A DNA stretch of 64,000 nt from Deroplatys truncata (Eukaryota; Arthropoda; Insecta; Mantodea; Mantidae), in assembly GCA_030765065.1 (NCBI GenBank), contig CM060979.1, forward strand, positions 109,914,350-109,978,349, written 5' to 3'. Positions 43,770-54,980 of the stretch are shown piece by piece. Every line of letters begins with the position of its first letter. The first letter of the stretch is position 1. The position numbers and the translations under genes were made by a program. A model generated the notes under the pieces. That model had not been told where the DNA came from, ran no database searches, and saw only the letters and a list, made by a program, of their open reading frames with translations.

Positions 43770-44220
43770 AAGTGGATCGTCAAACCTCCTTTGGCGTCTT
43801 GAGGCCAGCAATAATGAACCCGCCAGTGTTAGCAATGCCGGACTTTAGTCAGCCTTTTGTTGTACAGACTGGCGCCTCCCGCTTTGCAGCAGCAGTTCTC
43901 TTAGAAGGTACTAAAGAGGCACACGGACCTATTTATTATATTTCGTGTCTTTTGTCTTCAGCCGAGCGGCGATGATCCGGGTATGAGCTAGAGACTTTGC
44001 CCTTTCTTAATGCCTTTGAGATATTTCGCCCTTTTCTGGAACACCGCCAATTTTTCCTCGAGTGTGACATCAAGCTATTGCGTGGGTATTGTCGCATGCC
44101 CGACATACAGGTAAACTCGCACGTTGTGGCAGTTAAACTCAGCGCATTTAAATTCCGGGTTTCCCATATTAAAATCTCAGAGGATTCTGTGACTCACGCT
44201 CTTTCGTGGAAGTTTTAGGA
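43770..44220 (+). pseudogene. Ty3/gypsy RNase H remnant
   Basis: Reads PAIMNPPVLAMPDFSQPFVV then QTGASRFAAAVLL, the RNase H start, where the catalytic Asp of the usual TDAS motif is Gly. Then HGPIYYISCLLSSAERR, a stop and frame change, ELETLPFLNAFEIFRPFLEH, FFLECDIK, and DSVTHALSW (normally NxxADALSR). Loss of two conserved acidic or basic positions shows it is inactive. Confidence 0.75.
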
Positions 44221-44329
44221 ACCAACACAATCTTTACCGGTACAGATATCCGTATTGTCCACCTCGTATCTGTTTCCCAAAACCTTTCCGGAAGTTTTTA
44301 CTTCAATTTTCCGCTATCAGCAGGATGAC

Positions 44330-45095
44330 CTCGAACTTTTTCCTTTCTGGCAACAAGCGAGAAATGGAAACCCACCAGCGGATTATGCTTTTCGAGATCA
44401 TATTTTGTTTGTTCGTTAACCCCGTTTACAGCTTCATCGCATAGTCCTACAAGGTGTTGATTCCGGTCGTTTTAGGTTATTTTCGTATTTCTCCTTTTGG
44501 AGCACATCTCGAGGTGTTTAAGACAAAGTTAAACATCCGTCAATATTTTGTTTGGCACCACATTATTGGGAACATTGCTGGTTTTTTTCAACTGTGTGGG
44601 GTCTGTCTACGTTCTAAACCGATACCATACGGAGAGACTTTCTGGATTTTATAGATCCTCTACCGCGCACTGCTCGTGGATATGCGTATTTCCGTGTTGT
44701 TATCGACGCTTTCACAAACTTTGTCTGGCTTCAGTCGGTTAGGGCTCCTACGACTATTGCATCAGTGTCGGTGTGTCAGAAATTTGTTTTCTCTTTTGGT
44801 ACGCCAGATACGTTGGTTTCGGATGCTTCTTATTTTCGTGCACAAATAGTTTGTACCTTTATTTTTCGATAGGGGCATTCACGTTGTGCACACCTCACCA
44901 TATTATTTAAGCCTTTACTAGCAGAACGTGTAAATCGCACGCTTAAGAGCGTGCTAATTTCCTTTCACTCGAAAGGTCATTCTTCTTGGAACAGTTTCTT
45001 CGCCGAGATTCAATTCACATTGAACACCTCAGTTCATGAGGCACGTCAGCAGACACATTTTAAGTTGTTTACTTTTGCACCTCGTTGCCCATAGT
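44330..45095 (+). pseudogene. Ty3/gypsy integrase remnant
   Basis: The zinc-binding region reads LQLHRIVLQ, GAHLEVFKTKLNIRQYFVWH and CGVCLRSK. The catalytic core follows with DPLPRTARGYAYFRVVIDAF and TNFVWLQSVRAP (first Asp), FGTPDTLVSDASYF (second Asp) and AERVNRTLKSVLISFHSKGH (Glu). The D,D-35-E order is intact, but stop codons and frame changes lie between the blocks. Similarity ends near 45,095. Confidence 0.75.
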
Positions 45096-46468
45096 GACGT
45101 GTGGTACATTTCACAATTATTCTGGGATTCCTCGGACCCCGCTAATTTACCCGAGCGTTGGGGCAATGTTTTGCCATCTTTACAACGTGATTATCGTCGC
45201 CGTGCTAAGCTGTATAATCACAATCCATTCTGGCGTCCTTTCCTGTCGGTGAGCTCGTGTTGTTGCGCACTCATCTTCAGAGTGATGCTACACGAGGTTG
45301 GCGCAACGTTTTGACGTCCTTATAAGATTATTAAACTTGTTAATTAATTGGGTTTCATTTTTGTTGCAGAACTGTGTAACAGAAACACCATCTCCGCCCA
45401 TGCCTCGCAAATGAACCGATTCCTACAGTTTAATGTTTTTTTTTACAGCTCGGCCTCTTACTGCAGTCCGCAGGGGAATTTTTATACTAAGCTCGTGTTT
45501 GATGCTCGGTTTCTCACCCACGAGCTTGGCTTCTTTTCAATTGCGTGTTCCTGCGTACCGCGAATTTTTCTTTTCCTTTTATCCTTTTATTCTCTTTTTT
45601 CTACGAATTTCCTTGTTCTGTGTTCCATGTTTACGTTTTGAGTTTGTGGTGCCTTCGAGACGCATTTCTTGTAGGATCATTCTTTTTCCTTAGTTGATTT
45701 CATGTAACTTTTCTTATATAGGTAAGGGGCCGCCTAGAATTACTTGATGCATAATTATTATTATTATTATTTCCTGGCCAGGACGTGCATTATTGTGTAC
45801 AAATGTGCATTGTGAAGCGCTTGTATTATATATTTTAGGTGTTAATACTGTGTTTTTTGTTCTAATTATTAGTTATTTATACGTTTTAGTACGTAATAGA
45901 GATAGCCTGGGGGATGTATTTTATATGGTATCTATTGATTTCTCTTTTGTATATTTTATTTTCAGTTTATACCATGCTTCCTTTCCTATATTGTGAATTA
46001 TTGTTACAGCATTTCGATTGGCTGTAAATGTCTTCAACTTTATGGAAGCAAATCCTGCAAAGTGGATCCTTCATCTTAGAGATGAGATTGAAGTCACAAG
46101 GACTAAGTCCTGCATTATTGTGCAAATCTCTAAAGGAACATGTGGGGTTATTGTTCAATTTTGGTCCTCAATTTGGCCTTTGTGTTTGTTTTATGTCTCC
46201 ATTTTATGCTGGTGTTATGTTGTTTTACCTGTTACTTCCGTTATATTTTATCCACATTATCCCGCACCTTTTGATGTCACCTTTTGACGTTCGTACACAT
46301 GTCTCCCCTATCTCCGGTGTCCTACCGTCTCAACTTGTATACTTGCCTCTGGATTACAGTCGTGTATTGCTTGGCTCTTACACACTCTGTATTTTTCATG
46401 TTTGCCTGCTGTGAGAAGGAAGTGTGAGGTGTTGCCGCAGCTGCCGCCAGTGTTCCTGTTGGGGAGAG
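45096..46468 (+). other. Gypsy 3' internal region, unassigned
   Basis: Lies between the integrase remnant and the 3' LTR. Frames up to 128 codons occur, but none shows an envelope or chromodomain motif that I can defend. A short purine-rich GTTGGGGAGAG at 46,457-46,467, directly before the LTR, is a plausible polypurine tract. A (TTA)n run lies at about 45,753-45,769. Confidence 0.4.
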
Positions 46469-47085
46469 TGTTGAGCCCTTTGGATGCTACTCCTCCCCAT
46501 TTCGCCAGTTACGCCAGTAGTTTTGCTACATGCAGAGATTTTGGACCCGCAGTGGCGGTGACGTCGTGTGAACCTAGTAACATCCCGGTATAATGAACAC
46601 TGGTTGGTCGAGTTGAGGGTCAATCACACGGCGGCAGCCCTAGCGGACGATGGAGGAAACAAAAGAGAAGAGGACTTTCCCAGCAGGTCGAGAAAAGAGG
46701 GCTGTTGGTCGCCGTAAGAGAAGCTTTGCTACCTACACGCCTGGGCGTCTTACGCGGGGTAATCGAGAGGCATCAGACGTTTTACTTTGTTTCGGACTTG
46801 TCAAAATGTTCGTAATCTACAGGTTTCGGTGAGTAAAGTTTCAAAATTATTGCCAAAGATTCGTAATGGTAGGCCACGGTGCATAGTGGGTGAACGAAAG
46901 TTATTCACATGTAAAAGTAAAGAAATAGAATAAGGCATGTGAAGAGAACCATTCGTGAGCTAGCTTCAAGCAAGCATTAAAGGCACAGTTTAGAATAAAT
47001 AGAATATTTTAATTTCTTAAAGGTTTTTGGGAGGAGTCAAATTTTATATATAATGTTAAAGGAACAGTATTACGAATTGTTGTTG
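46469..47085 (+). mobile_element. Ty3/gypsy 3' LTR
   Basis: Matches the split 5' LTR over about 0.6 kb with substitutions and small indels (for example TGATGGTAGACCAACGGTGC versus TAATGGTAGGCCACGGTGC). It starts TGTTGAGCC after a purine-rich tract. Divergence of the two LTRs is appreciable, so the element is old. Its right end adjoins a transposase relic on the minus strand; the exact boundary within ATATATCCAGAGCATCGAG is uncertain. Confidence 0.72.
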
Positions 47086-47900
47086 AATATATCCAGAGCA
47101 TCGAGAGAAGCCGTTACACGACGGGCACAATGAGCTGACGCCCCATCATGTTGATACCACATAGTCGGTTCTGCAACGGCACTTCATTCAGTACAGTAGG
47201 CAGCTGGAGTTGTAGGAAGTGGATATACCGATTCCTAGTGAGTTGGCCATCATAAAAATACGGCCCTATTAGATGATCACGGGATATACCAGACCAAACG
47301 TTGAAACCCCGTCGGACTTGTAAGGCCGCCTCCAGCATCCAATGTGGGTTTACAGTGCTCCAGTAATGCATGTTGTGGCGATTTACATCGCCTGTATTAT
47401 GGAACTCTGCTTCGTCTGTAAATAACACAGTTGCCAAAAAATGTGGATCTTGTTCAGTTTGTCTTATGATCCACCTAGCGAACGCCACTCTCCGCCCATG
47501 GTCCGGCTGCAGTAACTCCTAGTGTAGTTGAAGATGATAAAGGGTGAAACTTTGCATCGTGTAGTATTCCCCATGCGTACGATTGGCTAATATTGAAATG
47601 CTGTGAATGCCCCTCGTACTACAAATCGGATGCTCAATGACATAGTCACGCGATCCGTCGTTGCTTGCTCACAGACAGGGTGATCTCTTCCTGGATGTGG
47701 TGTCTTGTGCACTGTTCCTGATTCAGAACGTGGTTCGCAACTCGCAACGTGTGATCTGTAGGAAGTGTTCTTTGCGGAATCCTCTGTTGCTATACCGTTG
47801 CATTCTGCTGCGCTTCCCCGTAAACTAACAGTATGTCCAGTACTCTCTATTCGAAAACATTGTTCCACACTGAACACGAACGGCTGGAACTTCGTATTTA
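47086..47900 (-). pseudogene. IS630/mariner-like DDE transposase relic (DUF4817-type family)
   Basis: The minus strand shows WGILHDAKFHPL, PDHGRRVAFARWIIRQTEQD, ATVLFTDEAEFHNTGDVNR (first catalytic Asp in TDEA), HWMLEAALQVRRGFNVWSGI, IGPYFYDGQL and RYIHFLQLQLPTVLNEVP. One frame away comes YQHDGASAHCARRV (second catalytic Asp). The third acidic residue is lost at the gypsy LTR junction. An in-frame amber (before ELLQPDHG) and frame changes mark it as dead. This is the core that is missing from the deleted element at 36 kb; whether both are the same family is an inference. Confidence 0.8.
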
Positions 47901-47994
47901 CAAGCAAATACACTTTCTAGTGCATTCGGAAAGAAATCAGTATTTGCTAGAATGTTCTCGAAACATGAACAGAAAGTAATAAAAAAACTTATTT

Positions 47995-48075
47995 ATTCGA
48001 AGACGTGATTTGAACTTCCAACCTACACCACGACTTTCCAGCATGTTAACCGTTGGGCTACTAGAACACGTTAAC
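47995..48075 (-). mobile_element. tRNA-like SINE head
   Basis: The minus strand reads TAGCCCAACGGTTAACATGC (A-box) and GGAAGTTCAAATCACG (B-box) at tRNA spacing. The acceptor arms (CGTGTTC / GTCTTCG) do not pair, so it is not a functional tRNA gene. No body shared with the other SINEs was recognised. Confidence 0.55.
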
Positions 48076-48954
48076 AACAAACACCACCATAGCTCTAATC
48101 AGCGCACTGGTGAATGCGGTGTCAGCACCTGCATTTCCCATCGTCTGTAAAATGATGGGCTGCTAGTTATCAACCCGCAGGAACAGAAGGCTCACGCGCT
48201 ATATATGTAATGCAAAACATATATATAGTTAAAATTGTGAAAACTCTTTGATTGAATTTCTAAAGTTTCTTTGTTTGTCTAATTGGTATATCGTACAAAG
48301 TTAAATCGGAAAAGAGGAAGTTTGTGTGACAGAAATCGACACTAGTATTCAGAGCTTTTGAAGTGAGCAAAATATACTCGCAAACTCAAGTCTTAATTGT
48401 CAACTTAACTTTTTTTAAAATAAGGGAGACATATGTGCTAGAACAGCGTATAATGTAAATATACCTTTTCCTTTACATATGCCAAGGTAGGGTCCGATCC
48501 ACGTGCTCTAGGGAAATCTGTTCATTTAACTGACGTGTGGATAATCCTTAGTGGCATGTACCTATAACTGTACGTCAAAGCATACTTACAAAGGTTATTT
48601 AATACATAAACAGATTGTAACTATTGCCACACACGAAAAGAAACATTGTGATGTAATTTATTAGTCCATCTACTAAGAGAGGGAAACAAACTGTATTCAA
48701 CTCCCTTATAACGGTAGAATCTTCGATATTTATTTCTTTGACAAGTATGAGATACTGCATGTGTGTGATGAAGCGGCATCAAAACCTTTGAGAAGCCTTT
48801 GTTTTCATTCTATAGATGTATGCAATTATTCTTCCTCTTGTAACCACACGATTGTCAATCTATACTAAATATACAAAGAGGAAAAATTGCGTGCAGCGTA
48901 ACATCCCAAAATACTATACCATACGAGTATATTGTGAAGGTTATATTTCAATGT
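48076..48954. other. Unassigned AT-rich spacer
   Basis: No repeat or coding motif recognised on either strand. Confidence 0.4.
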
Positions 48955-49400
48955 TATAAGATTGTGATAAATATAGTTTTATAAGGCTAGTATATTCAGA
49001 ACAGAATTTGCTTAAGAGGAATGATGAAATTTGCTTTAGAAATTTAGACAAGTCCTGCTAATGTAAGCAGGGATTAATAGCATAATTTTAAGGGGTACTT
49101 TTCCGAATATTCGTTGATGTATTGACACGTGGATGGATTATGCTGACACCCCTTACGTCATTGTTGTACGAAACATAATCAGCGTGTTTTCGGGTAATTA
49201 AAGTTAGAGCTTTTTGATGGCTCACGCTCTGCCTAACACCCCTAGCAGTACTCTGTGACGCTCGGCTCTTTAAATTATGCTTTGCCAGTTTTCAACTTTG
49301 ACATAGGCTGTAAGCACGACAAGGATGGAACACTGGACCTCCGTCGTTAACCATGTAATTATTTAGCTGTCTGAAATATTCCCTTCATTCTGTGACCAGT
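48955..49400 (+). repeat. Repeat D, LTR-like, copy 2
   Basis: Counterpart of 28,855-29,300. The best blocks are ACACGTGGATGGATTATG (shorter by an indel here), CTTTAAATTATGC, GTAAGCACGACAAGGATGGA, CTCCGTCGTTAACCATGTA and TAGCTGTCT. Copies differ by many substitutions. Confidence 0.6.
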
Positions 49401-50409
49401 AACATAATATGGCATAGTGCATCAAGAAATTAAACTAAATCTTAGGACCAGAACTATAAGTCAATAATATGTAACTATTTATCACTGCTCCTCCCCGCCA
49501 CACCTCTGATAAGCTTCGCGCCTCACATCAAAACCTGAGCGCCTTCCTCGTTCCATCCACCGAGGGCGCCGATGATGTCATATCTAGTGGCCTCGTCGTG
49601 TCAAGTAAACGTGACATTACATATGACATAGGCCCGTCACATCTAGCGGAGTCGCAGGGTTCACCACAATATTTTATAATTAGCAACTAAGAAGATTATT
49701 TTTCTCGATTACGTACCAAGACAAAATATCTCCAGTGCTTTCTTTGGGGAAGGAACAGGAGAGTATAGAATCTTCACAGTAGTTTTTGCTTCGTATAGTA
49801 AATTTCTTTATATTATATATTTTAATTACGCGTAAAGTACGTAAAGGTAATTAGCCCGCCTAACCATGCATATAACACACTTTAGTAGAGTGTTCTGTTA
49901 TTACTACGAAGTCAAGACTATTTCTAATTTAACCCCAGGACACTAATTATACGCAATATGTACATAGAATAGCATATTGCAAATTTAGTTCCATAACCAT
50001 GCTCCGTTGTGTCACATAAGTGCTTCAAGCATTCAGTAAGGAATTGGAATCCGGAATGTTTTAGAAGTGGAGGAGAAAAACAGTTACGTGCTAACCTCAG
50101 CCCCGATGATAGTCGGAGACTGAGAATGTGGAACTCGCTATCCAAAGACGGCCATGCCCACTAAAAAAACTCCTCCACGGAATTAGCAAAAGAGAAAGTT
50201 TACTGTGGTACCGGCTTAACCACCCGCGCAATCCGAGTTGATGGTGTATACTGGGCCGTAGTGCGGTCGCCAGAGAAGTAACGATTAGGTGCTGGGAGAC
50301 AGGCTTGAAAAAGGCTCAGCCTTCCCCCCAGCGGCCTTTAGGTGAGTAAGAAGGAATTCCTGTGTGGTAGTGGTAGGGATTAGTTGCGAAAGGATTTTCT
50401 AGGGTTGGA
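49401..50409. other. Spacer with GC-rich segments
   Basis: 49,480-49,670 is GC-rich and begins near TGTAACTATTTATCACTGC, resembling parts of LTRs, but no second copy is in the window. 50,160-50,409 (GC-rich) continues the LINE that follows on the minus strand, without recognisable ORF2 start. Confidence 0.4.
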
Positions 50410-51400
50410 TTATAGTGGTGTTCTGGAAATGGATTGTGATGAGTGAGGCATCACATGGGATTCCATAAAGTTACGAATGACTGTATAGCCTTGTTGGAGA
50501 CGGATGAAGTGTGTCCACAGTTGCTGGAAGTTCTGGGTGATGGTGTTGTTGGTCTGTGCTTGGAGATCTCGAGTCCCCACGACTGATGCCTCAGGGCGCC
50601 TAGCCACGTGGGTCGATCGTCGCTGCCGTCTGTAAATTCGTCCGGTTTGACGAGATGGCACTCGATGCGTTCCAGCTTGCGCTGGACTGATGCGAGTATC
50701 CCGTCGTCGTCCTGGATATTGGAGATCTGTCTAAAGAGGACGCTGATAACCCTGGCTGAAGTTCGCTGCTTGGCCTCCACTGCCATAAAGCGTGCGTTGG
50801 TTGCACAGAGTAACCCAACCAGCTGATAGGCTGCCTGTATTGTACACATCGTGTCGTGTAGTCCTTGGAATGTAGCTTTGGTGATGTCAGCAGCCGTCTT
50901 TAGAAGCTTAGCCCTTCCACAGGGTGGCGTCGGTTTTATAGGTGGCTGCTGAGTGGCACCTGGTGGTGGCGTTGGTCCGTGTGGTTGTCTGCTTCTGGAA
51001 TACACGGTGCATTGCGCCTTCCCTGTGAAATGAGTATGCCCGGAGTAGGTGGCACAAAAGCGGCGATGTCTGCGGAGGCTGCCGTGGGGCAGCTCGCGCC
51101 ACAGTAGTGGTATCTGGGTGCCGCTGAGTGCCCCAAAGCACAGCAGCGGTGGCAGGGCACCGGCCGTTCACTCCTGTTGGCCTCAATGCGCAAGCTCTGC
51201 CCAAGCAGTGGCAGGCTTGACATAAAGACCATTCTCTCGTCACATGTGACGCCCAGGTGTAAGCGAACCAGTGATGTTGGTCCTCGGGCAGAAGTAGTCC
51301 TTGAGACCCGTATCGCTAAGTACCAGTGGTGTCATGCATCTTCCAGCACTATGTGGGCGGTGGCGTCCAGAGAACCCTTCCGAAGTAACAGGGTTAGCGG
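50410..51400 (-). pseudogene. LINE ORF1 (Gag-like) relic
   Basis: The minus strand encodes MVFMSSLPLLGQSLRIEANR, PVPCHRCCALGHSA then RYHYCGASCP (paired zinc knuckles, the first and second CCHC degenerate). A frame change leads to a helical segment AKLLKTAADITKATFQGL, ISNIQDDDGILASVQRKLE. The knuckle plus downstream helical tail suggests a Jockey-type ORF1 different from the one at 10 kb. Composition is GC-rich, unlike the flanks. No endonuclease or reverse transcriptase follows, so only ORF1 and possibly a 5' region remain. Confidence 0.6.
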
Positions 51401-51675
51401 CAAGTGACGACGCTTAAAAGTGCAGCTTCCGCTGTAAAGAAGGCTTATTGACCTTCTGTGGTGATTAAGTGTCTTGTTCCGGCTTGGAAATAGGGCTAGC
51501 GGCCGGCGACGGCGCTGGGTGGTCTGACTCGGGGAAGTGGGGGGGGGGACCAGCAGCAGCTGGCTGCTCAGGCAGAGGTAATGGTTCGCCAAGATCCAGC
51601 TAATGCAGCATAGGAAGCGCAGCTCTGCCCACAGATACACAACACAAAAGATTGTGTAAATTTCAAAACCAATTT
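51401..51675 (-). other. Probable 5' continuation of the LINE ORF1 relic
   Basis: GC-rich with open minus-strand frames rich in Ser, Arg and Leu and a run of G at 51,540. No motif allows the frame to be chosen. Confidence 0.35.
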
Positions 51676-51776
51676 TATCGCACAGGTAAAGCCGCTTTAG
51701 CGGCTAGTCACTGTGGTTATTTTACTTTCTGCCTAGGTGAACCTGGGCGACATGCTCTCGATTGCTGGATTGCTGG
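51676..51776 (+). repeat. Repeat C, second copy
   Basis: Plus-strand counterpart of 6531-6630: TATCGCACAGGTAAAGCCGC, GGTGAACCTGGGCGAC, TCTCGATTGCTGGATTGCTGG. The inner stem reads AGCCGCTTTAGCGGCT here and AGCCGCATACGCGGCT in the other copy, a compensated pair of arms. Downstream sequence is unrelated in the two places, so this 100-bp unit is the repeat itself. Confidence 0.7.
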
Positions 51777-52219
51777 GCGGCGGAGGCGAGGCACTAGTCA
51801 GTATGTTGGTGGTGACTTTCGTCCAGTTCCTCTTCTTTCCTCGTCCCATTTCAATGTTTGTGATGGTGTTGAAGAAGCCGAGGTGAAATCCGCGTCAAGT
51901 TCGGCACAGTGAGCTGTAGTACGTCGGTGCTGACTTAATACATCCCCCGAAGAGGGAACGGGCGTGGCTAATTGTTGGAACGGCAAAAGCAAGTGTAAAA
52001 GATAAGTTCAATGTGCCAATTTTACGTACGGTTAACGTTTGAGGAAAATCTGTCTACGTCAAGAATAGTGTCATTAGAGTTAATAGGTATTAGGTTATAT
52101 GTATTGCTTGGGCGTTTTATCATTTATCTTGCACAAAATAAACTTGTCACACAGAATTTCGAGTTAAGTGTTTACGCTGCGAATGCGGCATAAATATTCG
52201 CATTCTTTACGCAAGAGCG

Positions 52220-52690
52220 AACGTGTTACGGCATTTTCAGAGTAGAGAGGTTGTCAATCGTTGATGAAGAAAGAATTCTTAAGATTTTTAATTAATGGGG
52301 TCGTAGGATTGGAGGAAGAAAAGCAGAAGAATAAGATAAGAATAGTGTTGAACAGTTTTGGGAATCTGCTGATAGTAACGAGAATCCTGATTTTTCTGCA
52401 AATGAGGAAGATAAAGAGTCCATTCCATAAAATTCAAGAATTCGAAAGTGAGAACAAGAAAACTGAGATATATTCGTCTAACGATGCCCACAAATGAAGA
52501 AGCATGAGTAGATTGAGTGCCTTTACTGCGTCTTCTGTTGAAGAAAAGTAATATCTACTTGTGTTTTAGTTGCTGAGAATAACACATTCATTGGGAAAAC
52601 CGGATGTAATTGGAAGACACAACCACTTAAACAGGGTGACAAAATACCAAATACAAATGTGTATACTATATTTACATAACACATATAAGA
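52220..52690 (+). pseudogene. Possible piggyBac-like transposase N-terminus
   Basis: Plus-strand frames read RLSIVDEERILKIF, ESADSNENPDFSANEEDKES (acidic), then NNTFIGKTGCNWKTQPLKQG. PiggyBac-type transposases have an acidic N-terminus followed by a xxGKDGxxWxxxP motif before the core. The resemblance is limited, stops intervene, and no DDD core follows. It could be unrelated sequence. Confidence 0.3.
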
Positions 52691-53099
52691 CCTGGAGCTA
52701 TGAAAAGCATCGATCCTAATCCACTGAATTTTTTCCTACTATTTTGTACCGAAAGTGTCATACATGGTGTGTATTGCACATTATGCCTTGTTATTAAAGT
52801 CGTAAAAGCAGTATGTATTTACTATAGTTATAATATCTACTAGGTAAATTAACGTAGCCTAGTATTTAGCATAAGTATAAGGACGTTAGTATTCTAAGGT
52901 TAAGGATGTAGGAGTCTTGTTTATTTCTATGTGATGATAGGAACTATTACCGAGAACGTCACTGCTGGAGGAATGTTCGACAACAATAATTTATTAGTAA
53001 ACAAACTTAACAAACCAGTTATTGAATGCTTTACTATTCATCTGTTCGTAAACGTCTATAGTAGATTTTTATTTAAAACTCAGCAGGGCATTGGGAATA
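52691..53099. other. Unassigned AT-rich spacer
   Basis: No motif recognised. Confidence 0.4.
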
Positions 53100-53400
53100 A
53101 AAACTGCTGAAATCCTGCATGTAAAAGTATAAAATGTTGAAGATTCGAAGAGGGAAATTAGGTTCGTCTCCTTGGCAAATCCAAACTTTACTTTTAGTAT
53201 GGTTAACATTGATCCATGTTTCATCCAGGTAAGTAATTGGACTAGTGGACTCAAATGCTTCATTGTCCTTAATAATGTATATCGTTTATATGCAACGCAG
53301 CTTTGCCCCCTCCTATCAAAAATTTTCTTCCGTTTGCGTTTTTCACAAATCTGAAATTTCTTTTCCTCAAAACGTTTCTTGGGGCACATAAGCTTTCATC
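53100..53400 (-). pseudogene. DDE transposase fragment (YLDETW motif)
   Basis: The minus strand reads AFESTSPITYLDETWINVNH, then TKSKVWICQGDE. The hydrophobic-LDETWxNxxH segment is the first catalytic block of an IS630-related transposase group common in insects; it is normally followed by a PxGKGxRxIxxHA block. That block is not visible here, and the sequence drifts out of frame after about 60 residues. Upstream, a basic stretch (EEKKFQICEKRKRKKIFD) in another frame may be part of the same gene. Fragment only. Confidence 0.55.
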
Positions 53401-54784
53401 GTATAGATTGTTTACTTTTAAAGTCTTATCTATAGTAGAAGTAAACAAAACCTAATGTACCACTCCGCCAAGCACAAGGCAGCCAGCACCACGTGGAACA
53501 TGACGAGGACTAAGTATCCGCGAGAGGAAATAGCTTCATGTTGAACATCTTATGTCTTATTCCTACATTTTGCCTTATATCATAAACTTCCAACACATAA
53601 TACTAAGAGTAGACAAATAAAAGTGATACCTTAACAGTTCGGCATCTGTGACTACAGGCACTGAGTTAAACTGCTCTTAACTTCAGGTTTTAGAAATCAT
53701 TCACTTAATGACTACTTATCAGTATACCACTTTGCCTTAACCTCTTATGAGTCAGCAAGTTAAGAAAATGGTGAGCATTATAGGTTAGAAAACACAACAG
53801 AAAACGAACGCGACCCAAGCAATCCCAGCAATAGTTCTGCATCACTAACAAAGAAGTTCAATTACTGCTAAACAACGGTCAACCTATTCATTATTGATTA
53901 AAGGTGTTTCACAGTAGGTAATTTTAAAAACATTTCACCAATTGTGTTCTTTCCATTTTCTGCGTTTATGCTTTCCACAATGGCAGAGGGTTTTTAGCCA
54001 TGACAGTGAGTAATATTTTCTCAACATGTGACGAAAGTACACTGGCGGCTTATCCGTAAACCGGAAACGAACTCCAGCGACTGCGCGTAGCCTCTTAAAC
54101 CCTCTGCCATAACGGTTCATTTAGTTATAGGTGAAGCTGAGAAAACACATTTTGTTTCATAAATTGAGCTGTTATAATAATTTTTTTCTCTGTACAAGAA
54201 TTGTGTAGAGGAAGAGACGACATGCTAAGCGGGAAAAGTTGTAGTTTGCCCACCAGGTGCTCTCTTGTCACATGGTTTTGTTTACAACTCCTTTGAACTT
54301 AAAGTGAAATCACTTTAGGTAGAAAATCCTGTACAATGAATAACTAATCGCCGTGGCAAAAAATGAATCGATCATTGTCTTTTTTGGACGACTCACTCAC
54401 CACAATAGAGATATTTTCCTACCATAACGTCATTTCATCCATTTCGTCACTATAATGTCTATGCTTTGCTCAGTGGCGTGCTACGAGGCATAATCCAATC
54501 ATTTGTAGGCTCCGTAATATTTCCACTAATTTCAATTTAGTTTCGTTCTGTGCAGTGTTTCGCAGATGACACCAGTGTATACAACTCGGAGACGAGTTAA
54601 AAGTCTTCCCCTCTCTCACGCTCACCCATGTACACTGTCTCTCAAACGCATATGGGGGCCGTAACGAGTACTGCCACGTACTTTGTTCACCTTCGCGACG
54701 GCAGTATGGGAGAGGGGAAACGGAGTGCAAAAGACAATCAAATGCAAAACTAAGTACAACCCTAGAACTTCCGCTTTGGTGTAC
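53401..54784. other. Unassigned spacer
   Basis: No gene or shared repeat recognised. Slightly GC-richer at 54,000-54,110 and 54,540-54,720. Confidence 0.4.
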
Positions 54785-54940
54785 TGGGGAGCGTTATGGC
54801 GTGGCATTGCAGAGATCGCATATTCAAATCCGGGGAGAGGATTTGTATTTGGGGAGTAAATAAGCTGCCTCTGTGCTTTTTAGAAGCATATATTTGTTCT
54901 TTTTTCAGCTTGTGTTACGTAAGTAATTTTACATAACAAT

Positions 54941-54980
<40 letters not shown>
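54785..54980 (+). mobile_element. tRNA-like element with (ATT)n tail (weak)
   Basis: GGGGAGCGTTATGGCGTGGC at A-box position and CATATTCAAATCCGG at B-box position, followed by about 110 bases and an (ATT)n array at 54,941-54,979. The layout equals that at 56.1 kb. The A-box match is poor. Confidence 0.35.

Noticed and set aside
46028..46414. Envelope-like gene downstream of the gypsy integrase
   Set aside because: A 128-codon frame has hydrophobic stretches, but no signal peptide, cleavage site or fusion-type motif can be defended.
48480..48540. Additional tRNA-like head
   Set aside because: GGGTCCGATCC resembles a reversed B-box, but no A-box is found at the right distance.
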